From Branchiostoma belcheri (lineage: Eukaryota; Chordata; Leptocardii; Amphioxiformes; Branchiostomatidae): DNA of 64,000 nucleotides. This document shows positions 45,305 to 56,098 of the stretch, piece by piece (positions within the stretch are counted from its first letter, which is position 1; every line of letters starts with the position of its first letter). Position numbers and translations under genes: made by a program. The DNA is taken from contig NW_017802602.1 of NCBI RefSeq assembly GCF_001625305.1, forward strand, positions 784,500-848,499, written 5' to 3'. Below the pieces are notes generated by a model that ran no database searches, was not told the origin of the DNA, and worked only from the letters and a program-made list of their open reading frames with translations.

Positions 45305-46465
45305 GGAAGAGGAAACCGAGCAAAAACAATATGTTTACCATTTTCTTCGGTAAACATAAAAAAAACTTATTCTTTTAGTTTTTACTCCAAATCGTTCAGA
45401 TACAGTTTATGAACGACTAGTTCTAAATAACAAGCATTACAAGGTACTACAATAGTGTATAGCTTTAATTGGACTATAAATGTAATGTTATGGTCGTTAC
45501 AGTATAATCTTACTTTTCTTGTGTTGTGTTTAAAAATATTAAGCTTAGCTTGATCACCCCTGTACATGCCGACTTCTCCGGAGTGGTATCTCCCGGCGCG
45601 TAATACAAAACCCACAACAAAGTGTAAGGAAATCGGGGGCGAAGTTCTTTGATCTCTGTTCATGGGAACGGGCCGAATTAAAAAAAAAAAAGTTGAAGGT
45701 CAAGGCATTAAATATCGGGGATAGGCTTAGTCCCTTTGAAATTCTCATCTCCCATGGGCCTACTACAGTTTTTCCAGACATCAAACATTTGAAATCTTGT
45801 TACGCGTTAACGGGTGACTAGTTGAACTTGAAGACTGAAGTGAAAATCATACAGTTGCCGACCTTCAAAAACAGCAACGGAAAATTCTTAGTGGAACCAA
45901 GGAGGTTAAAAAAGAAACCTCCTTGGTGGAACATGTGTGATAGTGTGATAAATTGTACTTGTCCTACACTTTAGTATTTCCTATATGACCTCCCCCTTTC
46001 GTGTTGGTGGCTAGAAGTAGAAGAAGTATTCTCCAAGTTGAAATAGTCAGATGTAACATCAGGGGATTTCGTCCACTAAAGTCGTATACTAGAAGTTTGT
46101 CGTACCTTTATCGGACCAACTCCTATGGCATGTTATCTAACGTTACTGGTAGAAGCTACATATTTCTTTACATTTTACAAGTCTCTGCGCGCTGCGATCC
46201 CACATCAAAAGCGTCCCCTAGCGGTGCTTTGGCGGTATTACCGCAAGCTTTGATGGCCTGAGAAAAGTTTTGGGGTCACGTCGGGTTGGCCGGCGTCCAA
46301 AGTTGTCACCAAAACACGCTGTGCAGACGCACTGATACACTAAACACATGGGTGACGTCAGCACCAGTTGCTGAGATTGCAAATCATGGCATCCATCCAG
46401 TAGTCTCTTCCAGGCTCCTACATTGGCTACTGATAGACGGATAACATGCCACCGGGCTTGGTCCT
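44780..46465. other. No gene supported
   Basis: A GAGGAG purine microsatellite at 45263-45318 creates a lysine/arginine-rich open frame that is not a gene. A spaced hairpin (CCAAGGAGGTT ... AACCTCCTTGG) is at 45898-45930. Confidence 0.55.
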
Positions 46466-46466
46466 A

Positions 46467-46660
46467 TAGCCTCTACCAGGCTTTGGGAAGCGGCTAGAAA
46501 GAGGCTAAATAGACAGATGACATGCCGAGGGAGTTGGCTCGCTAGCTGCAAAATGCACTCTCTAGCCCGGCATGTTATCTCTCTATTTGATGGCGAATGG
46601 ACACTCCTCTGGCCAATGGACACTCCCTTGCCACCATATGATCTGCTTTAGAGATTACGC
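46467..46660. mobile_element. Truncated family A joined to family D end
   Basis: TAGCCTCTACCAGGCTTTGG begins a family A copy that breaks off near 46580; a family D right end follows (CCAATGGACACTCCCTTGCC ... GAGATTA). Confidence 0.6.
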
Positions 46661-46950
46661 AAACTCACCTACTCATTTGATCAAACTGACGTGAGACCCA
46701 CAAAACGGTCTCATACAAAAAAAAGGCATCTGATTCCAACTTGTCCTGACTTGTACCTGCAAAACATAGCAAACGAGAACAAATCAATAAAAATCAAACT
46801 TGAATAGAACGAATCGAAAGCCCGGTTCTTTACACCCGACCCGGAACAGTAACGTGTACGTAAAAACGACATCCGGTACTGACCGATTGTGTAACATGTT
46901 TGATTTTTCTCACGTACATCATAGTTCAAGCTCTACGTGTCTACATTACG

Positions 46951-47142
46951 TAGCCTCTACCAAATTGGCCAAATACAGAGATATCATATTACATGTATAT
47001 ATATGCATGGCAGGGAAGTTGGTCCACTGGAGAGTACATTTTTTTGCGGGCTAGCGGACCTACTCCTACGGCATGTTTAATATCTCTCTATTTGGCCTAT
47101 TTCTACTCTTTCCAGCCGCGTCCCAAAACCTGGTAGAGGCTA
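46951..47142. mobile_element. MITE family A
   Basis: TAGCCTCTACCAAATTGGCC to ACCTGGTAGAGGCTA. The left arm is shortened relative to the right. Confidence 0.7.
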
Positions 47143-47558
47143 TCATGAGTGCCAAACGCGTTACTACAATTTGCGCCCTTCCACATCCAATTGATACCCT
47201 TTAAATCCACATGAATCTTCATTTTCCTGTTAATGCCCATGGGGCTAAATGCATACATCAGACTGTGATGTTACATGTACATCATACTGAGTAACATAAA
47301 GTACATAGGATACAAGGATAAACGAATAACGTAAAATTATTAGGAACTATTACTCCATCTAACCTACGTATTGAATACTTCTTCTCTCTTTTATACAAAT
47401 AATGTCCCAATCAGGTTTGTTGTTGACAAGGCGAACCATTTCAGTCATAGCAGTAGCTCCAGAGGTCTATTCAGAGAACGCAGAGACAGATTCTGTTTTA
47501 ATGTACGCTATTTTAATTAGATCCCAACGGACTAAAACTGCAAGTTAATTATGTAGAG

Positions 47559-47595
47559 GCAGCATCAAAACGATAAGTTATCGTTTTGATGCTGC
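47559..47595. repeat. Perfect 37-bp palindrome
   Basis: GCAGCATCAAAACGATAA and its exact reverse complement are separated by one base (G). Confidence 0.9.
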
Positions 47596-47667
47596 TAAAA
47601 GTATACCGGTGGTACTAAAAGATACAAGTAGTTTGACACAGCATTAACTTCACGTGGTTCGGGTAAC

Positions 47668-47874
47668 TAGCCTCTACCAGGCTTCGGGAGGCGGCTGGAA
47701 AGAGTAGAAATCGGCCAAATAGAGAGATAGCATGCCGGGGGAGTTTGTCTGCTGGGAGAGAACATTGTGCGACAAACTGTTCTCTCCAGCAGACAAAACG
47801 CCCCCGGCATGCTATCTCTCTATTTGGCCGATTTCTACTCTTTTCAACCGCCTCCCGAAGCCTCGTAGAGGCTA
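47668..47874. mobile_element. MITE family A, best-preserved copy
   Basis: TAGCCTCTACCAGGCTTCGG to GCCTCGTAGAGGCTA. The arms pair nearly along their whole length, including AGTAGAAATCGGCCAAATAG and CATGCCGGGGGAGT, around a tip near 47765. Confidence 0.8.
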
Positions 47875-48105
47875 GTTAAAGGGTGTTACATTCAGGAACT
47901 TTGATCTGGAATCAGAGATTCTCAATCCTATAGAAGCAAACATGCGCGATATCGTTTTTAGGGACGTTCTATTTTAGGCGATGGCATCTGAACCGGAGTC
48001 TGGTCTATCAACGTCACGAGGATTTTACTAGCTATTACGTAATGTTTAGAGAAAAGTACTAGTGCGGCAATGTTTCACAAAATCCGCGTTTAGCTAAAGG
48101 TACTT

Positions 48106-48550
48106 AGCCTCTACCAGGCTCTGTACTTTCTAGCGGACCAACTCCCCTGGCATGTTATCTCTATATATATTTGGCCGATTTTTACCGAAGTGTTGAGAGG
48201 TCGTTAGTCCAACTCGTGATTACAGCCGAGAGTAAACAAACTACGCGGACTGAATCGATTCGATTCTCTCTCGTCTGTAACTTTTCCCACGCTCAGGCAT
48301 CATATCTGACTACCCACACGTGCGGTACAGCCTCTACCAGGCTTCGCACGGCTTCGGGATGTGGCTGGAAGAGTAGAGATCGGCCAAATAGAGGGATAGT
48401 TACGTATGCCAGGGGAGTTTGTCCGCTGGAGAAAACAGTGTTAGAGAGCGGCAAACTGTTCTCTAGCGGACCAACTCCCTCGGCATAATATCTCTCTTTT
48501 TAGCCGATTTCTACTATTTCCAGTCGCCTCCCGAAGCCTGGTAGAGGCTA
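48106..48550. mobile_element. MITE family A: fragment and full copy
   Basis: A fragment (48106-48183) keeps the left terminus and part of the right arm. A full copy spans 48328-48550, with AGCCTCTACCAGGCTTCGCA to GCCTGGTAGAGGCTA. Confidence 0.7.
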
Positions 48551-48555
48551 CGGTA

Positions 48556-48767
48556 TAGTCTCTGCCAGACTAACTACGCTGGCTATATATACTAAATATA
48601 GGATAATATTTGCCAGGGGAGTTTGGCCGCCTTGTAGGTTTGACTGGCCGCGCAGTTAGGAAAGAAAAAAAAAAACCTTCCGCGGACTGACTCACCTGGC
48701 CAATTTTACTGTCCGTTTTGCCGAATTCTACGATCCGTAATCCCGTAGAAAGGCCTGGTGGAGGCTA
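48556..48767. mobile_element. MITE family F
   Basis: TAGTCTCTGCCAGACTAACT to GGCCTGGTGGAGGCTA. It is the same family as 8143-8346 in reverse orientation (shared GCGCAGTTAGGAAAGAAA, CTGGCTATATATA). Confidence 0.7.
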
Positions 48768-48948
48768 CGTGCGGTACACATACGCCGGATAATCAGGCCG
48801 AAGTCCAAAGGCAATTAACAGAAGCAATTGTAATAAAGCGCAATTTCGTTAAAATGACTAGTAAAGGCGTTACGCCTCTTAAGCTATTGATTTAATGTGT
48901 TGTTCTCAATACCACAAGATAATTTGAAGAAAAGGCCCGAAGCGGAAA

Positions 48949-49101
48949 GCCTCTCCCAGGCTTTAGAAGAATAAAAATTTGCGAAATAGACACGCACGAT
49001 ATAACATACCCGGTATATGTCAACTAAAGGAGTTATCAGCTTTTATTCGCTATTTGGTCAATTTCTACTCTTCCCAGCCCTCTGAAGCCTGGTTGAGGCT
49101 A
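48949..49101. mobile_element. Degenerate MITE family A
   Basis: AGCCTCTCCCAGGCTTTAGA to GAAGCCTGGTTGAGGCTA with a shortened core. Confidence 0.6.
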
Positions 49102-49465
49102 TGCGGCGACTCCGCATACTAGTACCATGGATCTATTATTTGAGATACAATTATCGTGACTACTTACTTACAAACAACCCAGTAATCAACACAAACCCCG
49201 ACCCGTTCATCTGTACAATGATTAACGTGCTTCTCAATGAAATCAGACCGGCAGCTCCTGTTGAATCGAGCTCTACAAGCTCACGTGGGTTGTTTATGAC
49301 CTTATCAATAATGTAACGACAGGTTTGGCTTCGTCAGCAATACACATACATAATGCCGGTGGGTCAATCTGGGGTTCCATTGTAGTATGACAAAAGAACG
49401 GAGTCGGTGGAACTCGGGAAGGTACATTGTAGTTCACAGGAACTCCCATCATACTAGTGATATGC

Positions 49466-49650
49466 TAGCCTCCATAGCATGCCAAAACTGGGGGTTTGGG
49501 GGGATCTTTGGGAGCTTTTATGTGCTATTTTCTGATTGCATATAGACAACATAGTCGGCCTGGTTGAATTACCCCCGTTTTTAGAACTGGGCTGATCAGA
49601 AAACAGCCGAAAAACACCAAACCCCCAGTTCTATAAGCCTGCTACGGAGT
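49466..49650. mobile_element. MITE family B
   Basis: TAGCCTCCATAGCATGCC to AAGCCTGCTACGGAG; the right terminus is damaged (GAGTCTG instead of GAGGCTA). Confidence 0.7.
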
Positions 49651-49932
49651 CTGCAAGCTCCAAATACACTTATATGCGCCCGAAATATTTCTCCATTAAA
49701 AGCGGACTTTCGCTTATTTTCTTTGACATCCAACATTTAACTTTGATTATGTTATGATGCAGTTTACAGAAGTCAATACAAAGTATTTACATTGCTTAAT
49801 AGTTCTGTCTACCCAAAGCGTGGGGAGGAAGTCGTGTTAAATATTACACAGAATAGAAGGTATACATGACGCTTAGAGAATGATTAACGTTACGGAACGA
49901 CACGTGTTCTCTTAAGTTCATCTGGTAGCTAC

Positions 49933-50109
49933 TCTCCAAGCAGAGGTTTGGGTTTTAGCCTATTTTTGGCGCATTTATAAGATTTTATCGGGCATTCTTT
50001 TTTGCACTGGGTTGGCGTAAAAAAGAAACCAATGCAAAAAAAGAAAGTTCTATAAAAAGCCCCAAAACACGCCAAAAATAAGCCAAAACCCAAACCTCTG
50101 CTTGGAGAG
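49933..50109. mobile_element. Hairpin element with CTCCAAGCAGAGGTTTGGG ends
   Basis: The left TCTCCAAGCAGAGGTTTGGG is mirrored by CCCAAACCTCTGCTTGGAGA. ATCTGGTAGCTAC (13 bp) lies directly on the left (49920-49932) and again just after the right end. The interior has mirrored TTTTTTGCA/TGCAAAAAA tracts. Confidence 0.75.
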
Positions 50110-50614
50110 TATCTGGTAGCTACAATCACTGTGCTGCTTGGTTAGCGATACAAGTACTTACTTCGGGTTCAATTTACCTTCATTTGCACTAAGATAATAA
50201 GATATCTGGTAAGCTAAATAATTACTGTAGAAATACAAGTGTGATGTACTAGATGATGTTATTTATGTATATGCCTTACTTTAACTGTTTATTATTGCTT
50301 CTATGTTACATCTAATGTAATGTATTTGGTGTGCACGCTATCAGCATACTTGCTGCCTAGTGCACACCTTGTATTGTTGTGTCACAAGTTTGATTGAATA
50401 ACAATAAAATATCTGGGAAGGAAGCTTAACGTTGACCCAATAAAACCAAGTTTATTACAAATCATCAAAGACTTTTCTTAACTTCTTCATAGATCAGGGC
50501 ACAACTTGAGAGAGTCGAATATAAAGTTGATTTGAAAATCTGTCTCTGCAAAGTGCACAAAACGCCAAGCGCCTGTCACCTAACATTCAATTATGTTCTA
50601 AAGCTGTTTTCGTG
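50110..50614. other. No gene seen
   Basis: AT-rich DNA without recognisable coding or repeat structure. Confidence 0.5.
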
Positions 50615-51150
50615 ATTAAAAAAAAGTAGCACAGCATTTCTTCAAGTCATAAATTATTTCCTAAAGTGGCTAAGTTTATTTAGATAAACCAAGTACTGCA
50701 GTAGCGAACAACAAGATGTTTTTTGAATGGACGCCATGACATCAACAAAGGGCACTATACCCATAAAGACAAGCGCATACCACTACCCTTCATGATGTTA
50801 AAGCTTTTTTTTACAAGGCGATACAAAAAGTAGCAAAGGATTTCTTCAAGTCATAAATTTTAAGGTGTTAAGGTCTATTTAAATGAGTATTGTACTATAG
50901 TAGCGAACGACAAATTATTTTGTAAATGGCGCCATTATATAAACAAAGGGCACTATACCCATAAAGACACCACTACCCTCCATACAAGGCGATACAAAAA
51001 GTAGCAAATGGTTTCTTCAAGTCATAAATTTTAAGATGTTTAGATCTATATATATATTTAGATCATTATTGTACTAAAGTAGCGAACGACAAATTATTTT
51101 TCAAAGGACGCCATTATATAAACAAAGGGCACTATACCCATAAAGACACG
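50615..51150. repeat. Tandem repeat, three ~170-205-bp units
   Basis: AAAAGTAGCA followed by TTTCTTCAAGTCATAAATT starts each unit at about 50622, 50827 and 50997. Each ends with AAACAAAGGGCACTATACCC and ATAAAGACA. Confidence 0.85.
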
Positions 51151-51271
51151 CTCGGCAGAGCAACGGGTTGAATTAAGGTCAACGTTCGCTCAGTTTACCT
51201 TAAATCTTCACTAGAAAGAAGTCAGGGCAAAGTGCGAACTGTTTGGAGAAATTGCAGGGTAGAAATTAGAA

Positions 51272-51462
51272 TTAACCTCTGTAGCAGGCTTATAGAACTG
51301 GGGGTTTGGTGGTCTTCCGCTGTTTTCTGATCAGCCCAGTTCTAAAAAACGGGGGTTATTCAACCAGGCCGGCTATGTTGTCTATATGCAATCAGAAAAT
51401 AGCACATAAAAGCTCCCAAAGACCCCCAATCCCCCAGTTTTTTGGCATGTTATGGAGGCTAG
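51272..51462. mobile_element. MITE family B
   Basis: TAACCTCTGTAGCAGGC to GTTATGGAGGCTA, near full length. Confidence 0.75.
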
Positions 51463-51686
51463 GGTAGAATATAGTAAGAAGGAAGGACAGGAATGTCACT
51501 GTTGGTCGCAAAGCGACTTGGACGTGAGGGTCTGGGAGACAGAACCTCCTAGCCAATCAGAGCGCACTTTGGTTCGCTCTAATCCCAGGTCTACAAATAA
51601 TACTACAAGTATGACATCACAAACACGCAAACCGTCAACACAGATGGACTACACAACTGGAAAGGTTAAAATTTGGACTTCACGAC

Positions 51687-51692
51687 TTTATT
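51687..51692 (-). terminator. Poly(A) signal overlapping a stop codon
   Basis: AATAAA on the minus strand overlaps the TAA stop of the candidate small gene at 51688-53504. Confidence 0.45.
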
Positions 51693-53504
51693 TAGAATTT
51701 TTTATCGCTGTGAACGATACTTTTCTTAACTTCTCCTGGTCGGAGCGGACGCCCGTGTGTGAGAGTCGGCGGCACATTCCTCCATTCGCAGGCACCAGCC
51801 ATGGAAGCCTGCACCCAATTGGTGGACACTGCAGAAGGCAAAAACGAGAAGAAACATCACAAAAAACGAAGCTAGACTTCTAAAAATACATACAGCTATC
51901 TATATTCTTAATGTGTTAAGCTGTTGAAAGGTATTAATATTGTAACACAGACAAACAGACGCAAGAAACGTCCGAGGAAAGGCGGCAGCCCGGATTGTAC
52001 TCAGGCAGAAATACGATCGCAAAGACTCGACGTAATTGCCCCCTTCAGATCGGCACAAAATCCCACACAAATCGCCAAATACGCCGCTTTTCTCCAAACC
52101 AACGCCGCTGACACTAGGCTTGCTAGTTCTAGAATATACTAGCGTCAAGAAAGTGCAAAGAAATGGCAAGTTTACAGCAAAATAAGGCGGAAAGCTGTGA
52201 AATATCCCGTGTTTGGATTTGAAGCCGCGCAGCTAGCAACAACACCCTTTGTGCAGCTTGCGAAGCGGCGCTGTCTGCTTGGCAAAGACCCGCGTTTCCG
52301 CCCAAATATCCAACAATCACGGCCAAAATACGGCACACACAGCTACAGACAGCACCCCTGGTATAGCACACGTCTTGTAACGGGTAGAAATTGTGTTTTA
52401 TTCGCTGTTTTCGGCGAAATTTGTACCATAGAAGGTCAAAAGGGTGGATGCAAATATGGCGACCGAGAAGGGGATGACGCGATGGCAGAGCGCCGTCCAC
52501 AATCCAAAATAAATATTACCACAAAATTCCACTTTCTCGGCACAACAGCTGGCTAAAACTGATATATGTTGATCTGTGCATGTCCTGGAATAATTTAGAA
52601 GCCAAATTTTTCGGAAAAGTTGCCGGATTTTGCGAAATTCGGGAAAACCTTGCGGATTTGTAGCAGCAGGAAATCGACCTTAACGACCAGAATGTTGACG
52701 CGTCACGAAACGCCGTAGTTCGCCCAAACCTCGACTTTTCCGGGTTTTTACAAACTTCCTCAACATCAATTTCATCAAAACTGTGACAAAGTGTGCAGCT
52801 TGATTAATCCTTTCAGTTACCATATGTGTGTCTTCAGCCAAGTCAACAGAATTTGAGAAAACGACGAGATTTATGAAGGAATTTTCCATAGCAGCATTCA
52901 AGAGACAAATTGACAGATCTCTGGGTTGAATATCATTACAACACGTAAAGTTTTCGGCGCTCAAAAATCGCCGCCAAAGCCGACCCAGGCGGGTCAAAAC
53001 CTGCCTATATGTCACCATTTTGTCCCCCTCTAACCCACAACGACGTTTTGGGTGAAAATTCAGATATTTGGGGGAAATTTGGGATTTTTGGTGGATATAG
53101 CTGTGCAGGGCAAGATGGCGGACGAGCCAAAGTGTGTTTGTTACCCTGTGTTTTCGCCCACCGTTTTCCAACCTAAAACCCATCGGCACTCTGCCTTGTG
53201 CCCATACTACTAGCAGAGGTATTCAGCTTTCGGGGTAAAATACTAAAAACCGCGATCCCTACTGTAATAGTAAACACAACACAATTATAGTCGGTATATA
53301 GTGTTTTCAACCCCCTACCAATCGCCGAAAGTTGGTTCGCATTTCGCCAACATCAAGGGAATAGTCCTAATTCTTTCTCGCCAGGAAAGCTAAAAATCTT
53401 GCCCTTACGACAGCACAAGAAGGAAGGCTATAAGTAAGAGGAGAAAGCCACAAGAAACCGGTACATACCGACAAGGAAACACAGCTGGCTCTCAGGTCGG
53501 CCAT
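51688..53504 (-). CDS. Unrecognised small protein, two exons (candidate)
   Basis: Exon 1 (53504-53469) begins GAAAATGGCC, a strong Kozak context, encodes MADLRASCVSLS and ends TCG|GTATGT. Exon 2 (51828-51688) follows acceptor TTTGCCTTCTGCAG and encodes 46 residues (CPPIGCRLPWLVPANGG to KVSFTAIKNSK), stop TAA. Phase 0 throughout, 58 residues. An upstream ATG (53514) in another frame (MDENGRPESQ) also splices in phase into a second open frame of the same exon, ending TAA at 51692-51694, so the true frame is unclear. AATAAA overlaps the stops. The gene is head-to-head with histone H1. No known family; a missed middle exon is possible. Confidence 0.4.
51829..53468 (-). other. Intervening GC-rich sequence, no gene assigned
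   Basis: Intron of the candidate small gene. It includes a 169-codon minus-strand open frame (53189-52680) without a recognisable domain. ATGGCG motifs of the YY1-site type (CAAGATGGCGGA at 53111, AAATATGGCGAC at 52452) hint at promoter activity. Confidence 0.4.
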
Positions 53505-53552
53505 TTTCGTCCATGTGTTTGTGTGTGTTTCCTCCGAGGTCCGCAGCCCGGG

Positions 53553-53560
53553 TATTTAAA
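53553..53560 (+). promoter_or_regulatory. TATA-like box of the H1 gene
   Basis: TATTTAAA about 185 bp before the H1 start codon; transcription would begin near 53585, leaving a 5' UTR of about 155 nt. The opposite-strand candidate gene starts about 50 bp away, so the promoter may be shared. Confidence 0.55.
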
Positions 53561-53739
53561 TCCTTGTAGCCGCGCCCCTCGTATCACACGCAGACTCACA
53601 CGGCCCTAGCGCACGTAACCAGCGTAGTGTCGTCTGCTTAGGTTTGAATCCCATTCAGTCCACAACCGCTGCGCGTCGCCACGTCGTCTGTTGCTGCCTA
53701 TTACTTCTCTCTCGGTAGCAGTCAGCTAGTACAGCCAAT

Positions 53740-53813
53740 ATGTCTGATTCGGCCGCGTCACCAGCCAAGGCTAAGAAGGCACGGAAGCCCAAGGCGCCAG
53801 CCAGCCATCCAAA
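53740..53813 (+). CDS. H1 exon 1
   Basis: Residues 1-24 ([16 protein letters not shown] to SHP) and two bases of K25; donor CCAAA|GTACGA. Confidence 0.9.
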
Positions 53814-55390
53814 GTACGATGTTTTTTTAAACGTTTTCTTGAATTATAGTAGTGGTATTTTTCAGAGTGTTTGTGTTTTTTTTCGCTGTTTGGTTTCTTC
53901 TCTTTTTTTTTTTCAGCCGTTCTTGCTTTTTTTCCATGAGCGGCATGCTAGCTGTTTCCGTGTTTGCATTATCACTGCTTGGTTTCAACTGGACGTTTTC
54001 TTAAATTATGTTTTTTTTTTCAGGTTTTTTGTGAGTTTTTCTTTGGCGCTGTTTGGTTTCTTTATTCTTTTTTTTTCTTCTTCTTTATTCAGCCGTTCTT
54101 GCTTTTTTCCCCGTAAGCGACATGTCAGCTATTTCCGTGTTTGGATTTAATATCACAGCTGTTTTCCGGAGTTAAAAATACAACCTCGCTATTTTCGGGT
54201 TTTCTTGTCGATTTTGCTGATACGTATGCTTTTTATGCGGTTGGATTGGAAGTCGTGAATTTGCAGATCATGCTACGAATTTTTCATTTTTAAAACCGAT
54301 GTAGTAATGGTGTCGAAAGAATGTTTCAAATACTTAAGATTGTAGTTTATTCCCATCCATGGCTATTTACGAGGCCAATTTTCTCTCTTACAAATTGATT
54401 TTAAATCAAATTAATTTAGCAAGGTATTGATTTGAACATCGATTATTTGTAATTTGATTTTTTTTAATGTTGATGTGTTCTTTTTTTCTTTTTTAACGAT
54501 TATTGCTCATTCAAACTTCAGTTATTGATATGGATATTGAGTAGTGGTAACTTCCGACTTTGAACTGACAAACCTTTTTTTTTCCGTCTTGTAGGTATAA
54601 TGAGATGATCAAAGCAGCCATCTCCAACCTGAAGGAGCGCGGCGGGTCTTCTCGTCAGGCCATCCTTAAGTACATCCTGGCCAACTACAAGATCGACAAC
54701 GCCAAGCAGGCCAACGTGCATCTCAAGCTGGCGCTCAAGCGCATGGAGAAGTCAGGTGAATACTGAATACAAACGCTTCTTGTAAACAAACGTTAGCCTC
54801 TGAATTGAAAGTTAACTTTTGACCTGCAGAGGGCAGTACAAGTCACAGTGTAAAGTTTGACTTTTCGGTGACATTTTGTGATGGCTACGCATTTGATTTT
54901 TAATAGCGCAAAACCCGAATCTTTTAGGAAGACGATTATTTGCTGTAGCATGTTGTTTTTTGGCACGTTGTCAAATCTGTATCCCCTTTTTGTCCGGATC
55001 CCTAATAAGGAATTTACAGGCCATTGACCTTGAACTTGACCTTGTTTTACAGGTGACCTGAAGCACGTCAGGGGCAAGGGCGCGTCCGGGTCCTTCAAGG
55101 TCGGCAAGGAGGAGAAGCCCAAGGTCAAGAAGGTGAAGAAGCCAAAGCCAGCCAAGAAGCCAGCGGCCAAGAAACCGAAAGCCAAGAAGGCCAAACCCGC
55201 CAAGAAACCGGCTAAGAAGGCAGCCAAACCCAAGGCCAAGGCCGCCAAGAAGAGTCCCAAGAAGAAACCAGCCGCCAAGAAGGCAGCCAAGAAGACGCCC
55301 ACGAAGAAACCCAAGGCAGCAAAGAAGCCAGCGAAGAAGGCCACAAAGACCAAGGCGAAGAAGACAGTAAAGAAGACGGGGAAGAAGTAA
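53740..55390 (+). CDS. Linker histone H1, three exons (replacement type)
   Basis: Binds linker DNA and the nucleosome dyad. Exons: 53740-53813, 54595-54755, 55053-55390, joined in phases 2 and 1 to 190 residues. Residues 1-22 are a short Ser/Ala/Lys tail. The globular winged helix spans about 23-97: [36 protein letters not shown], then [18 protein letters not shown]. The C-terminal tail is almost only Lys, Ala and Pro, with one SPKK motif. The opening 'HPKY-EMI', the length and the overall plan resemble vertebrate H1.0 more than the S-phase H1 subtypes, which begin 'P..SELI'. Two introns and a distant AATAAA with no 3' stem-loop indicate a polyadenylated replacement H1. A long antisense frame over exon 3 (55560-54793) is a shadow of the Lys/Ala codons. 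Confidence 0.95.
53814..54594 (+). other. H1 intron 1
   Basis: T-rich 781-bp intron with a diverged internal tandem duplication: a segment around CTTTTTTTCCATGAGCGGCA (53927) resembles CTTTTTTCCCCGTAAGCGAC (54102). Confidence 0.8.
54595..54755 (+). CDS. H1 exon 2
   Basis: Completes K25, then [16 protein letters not shown] to LALKRMEKS and the first base of the next Gly. Acceptor TCTTGTAG, donor G|GTGAAT. Confidence 0.92.
55053..55390 (+). CDS. H1 exon 3
   Basis: [18 protein letters not shown], then the Lys/Ala/Pro tail, ending KTGKK and TAA. Acceptor TTGTTTTACAG. Confidence 0.93.
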
Positions 55391-55719
55391 TCAAATGTGG
55401 ACATTTTTGAGCCGTCGTCACTTCGTTGTATGAAGTGGTCGCTGTACTGTAGACTTTCAAGTGTATATATATATTTGCATACGCGATGTGGACCGACCAA
55501 GGACATAGATGGCCGATTATTTTTATCCGGTAGAGTGAGTGAGTGAGAGTCGTCAGTCATCAGATGTTTTATTTTAAAGACAAAAACCGCTGAAGGTTGT
55601 TATTTACAGATTTGACTGTATTGTCTATTGTGAGCACAGATGTATCTGGTAGGAAGAGTAGATATCAGTGTCAAGAGAAAGTACACAAATCTTATTTTCT
55701 AAAGTTGTGGGAAATGTAT

Positions 55720-55913
55720 TAGCCTCTACCAGGCTTCTGGAAGCGGTTGGAAAGAGTAGAAATCGGCCAAATAGAAAGACAACATGCCAGGGGAGTTTGG
55801 TTCGGGATCGGCAAACTGTTGTCTCTAGCCGACCAAACTCCCCTGGCATGTTGTCTTTCTATTTGGCCGATTTCTACTCTTTCCAGTCGCCCTCCGAAGC
55901 CTGGTAGAGGCTA
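55720..55913. mobile_element. MITE family A in the H1 3' UTR
   Basis: TAGCCTCTACCAGGCTTCTG to GCCTGGTAGAGGCTA, between the H1 stop codon and its AATAAA, so probably transcribed as a long RNA hairpin. AAATGTAT on the left and AAATGCAT on the right suggest a decayed 8-bp duplication. Confidence 0.8.
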
Positions 55914-56092
55914 GAAAATGCATATGTTATGATTCTCATTACAATCACTATGTAAATGTTAGGAACACACGTTTCCTATACTGGTCGTCTTGTATGTGAT
56001 ATTGTTGCGAGCGGTGCTGTATTTATTTATGGTAGTCCGATGTCAGAACTGGGAGGTGGACCAATGGAGTAACGTGCGTGTATCAAAGATGA

Positions 56093-56098
56093 AATAAA
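56093..56098 (+). terminator. Poly(A) signal of the H1 gene
   Basis: AATAAA about 700 nt after the H1 stop, the first match I found downstream. Confidence 0.55.

Noticed and set aside
45121-45412. Lys/Arg-rich or Gly/Arg-rich open frames
   Set aside because: Produced by the GAGGAG microsatellite at 45263-45318.
51452-51883. 143-codon plus-strand frame
   Set aside because: No domain or Kozak/splice support; the opposite strand has acceptor, stop and AATAAA.
52680-53189. 169-codon minus-strand frame
   Set aside because: No recognisable domain, biased composition absent, lies in a GC-rich promoter-like interval; kept only as intron sequence.
54793-55560. 255-codon antisense open frame, hydrophobic and Ala/Phe/Leu/Gly-rich
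   Set aside because: It is the reverse complement of the Lys/Ala codons of H1 exon 3; no independent signals support it.
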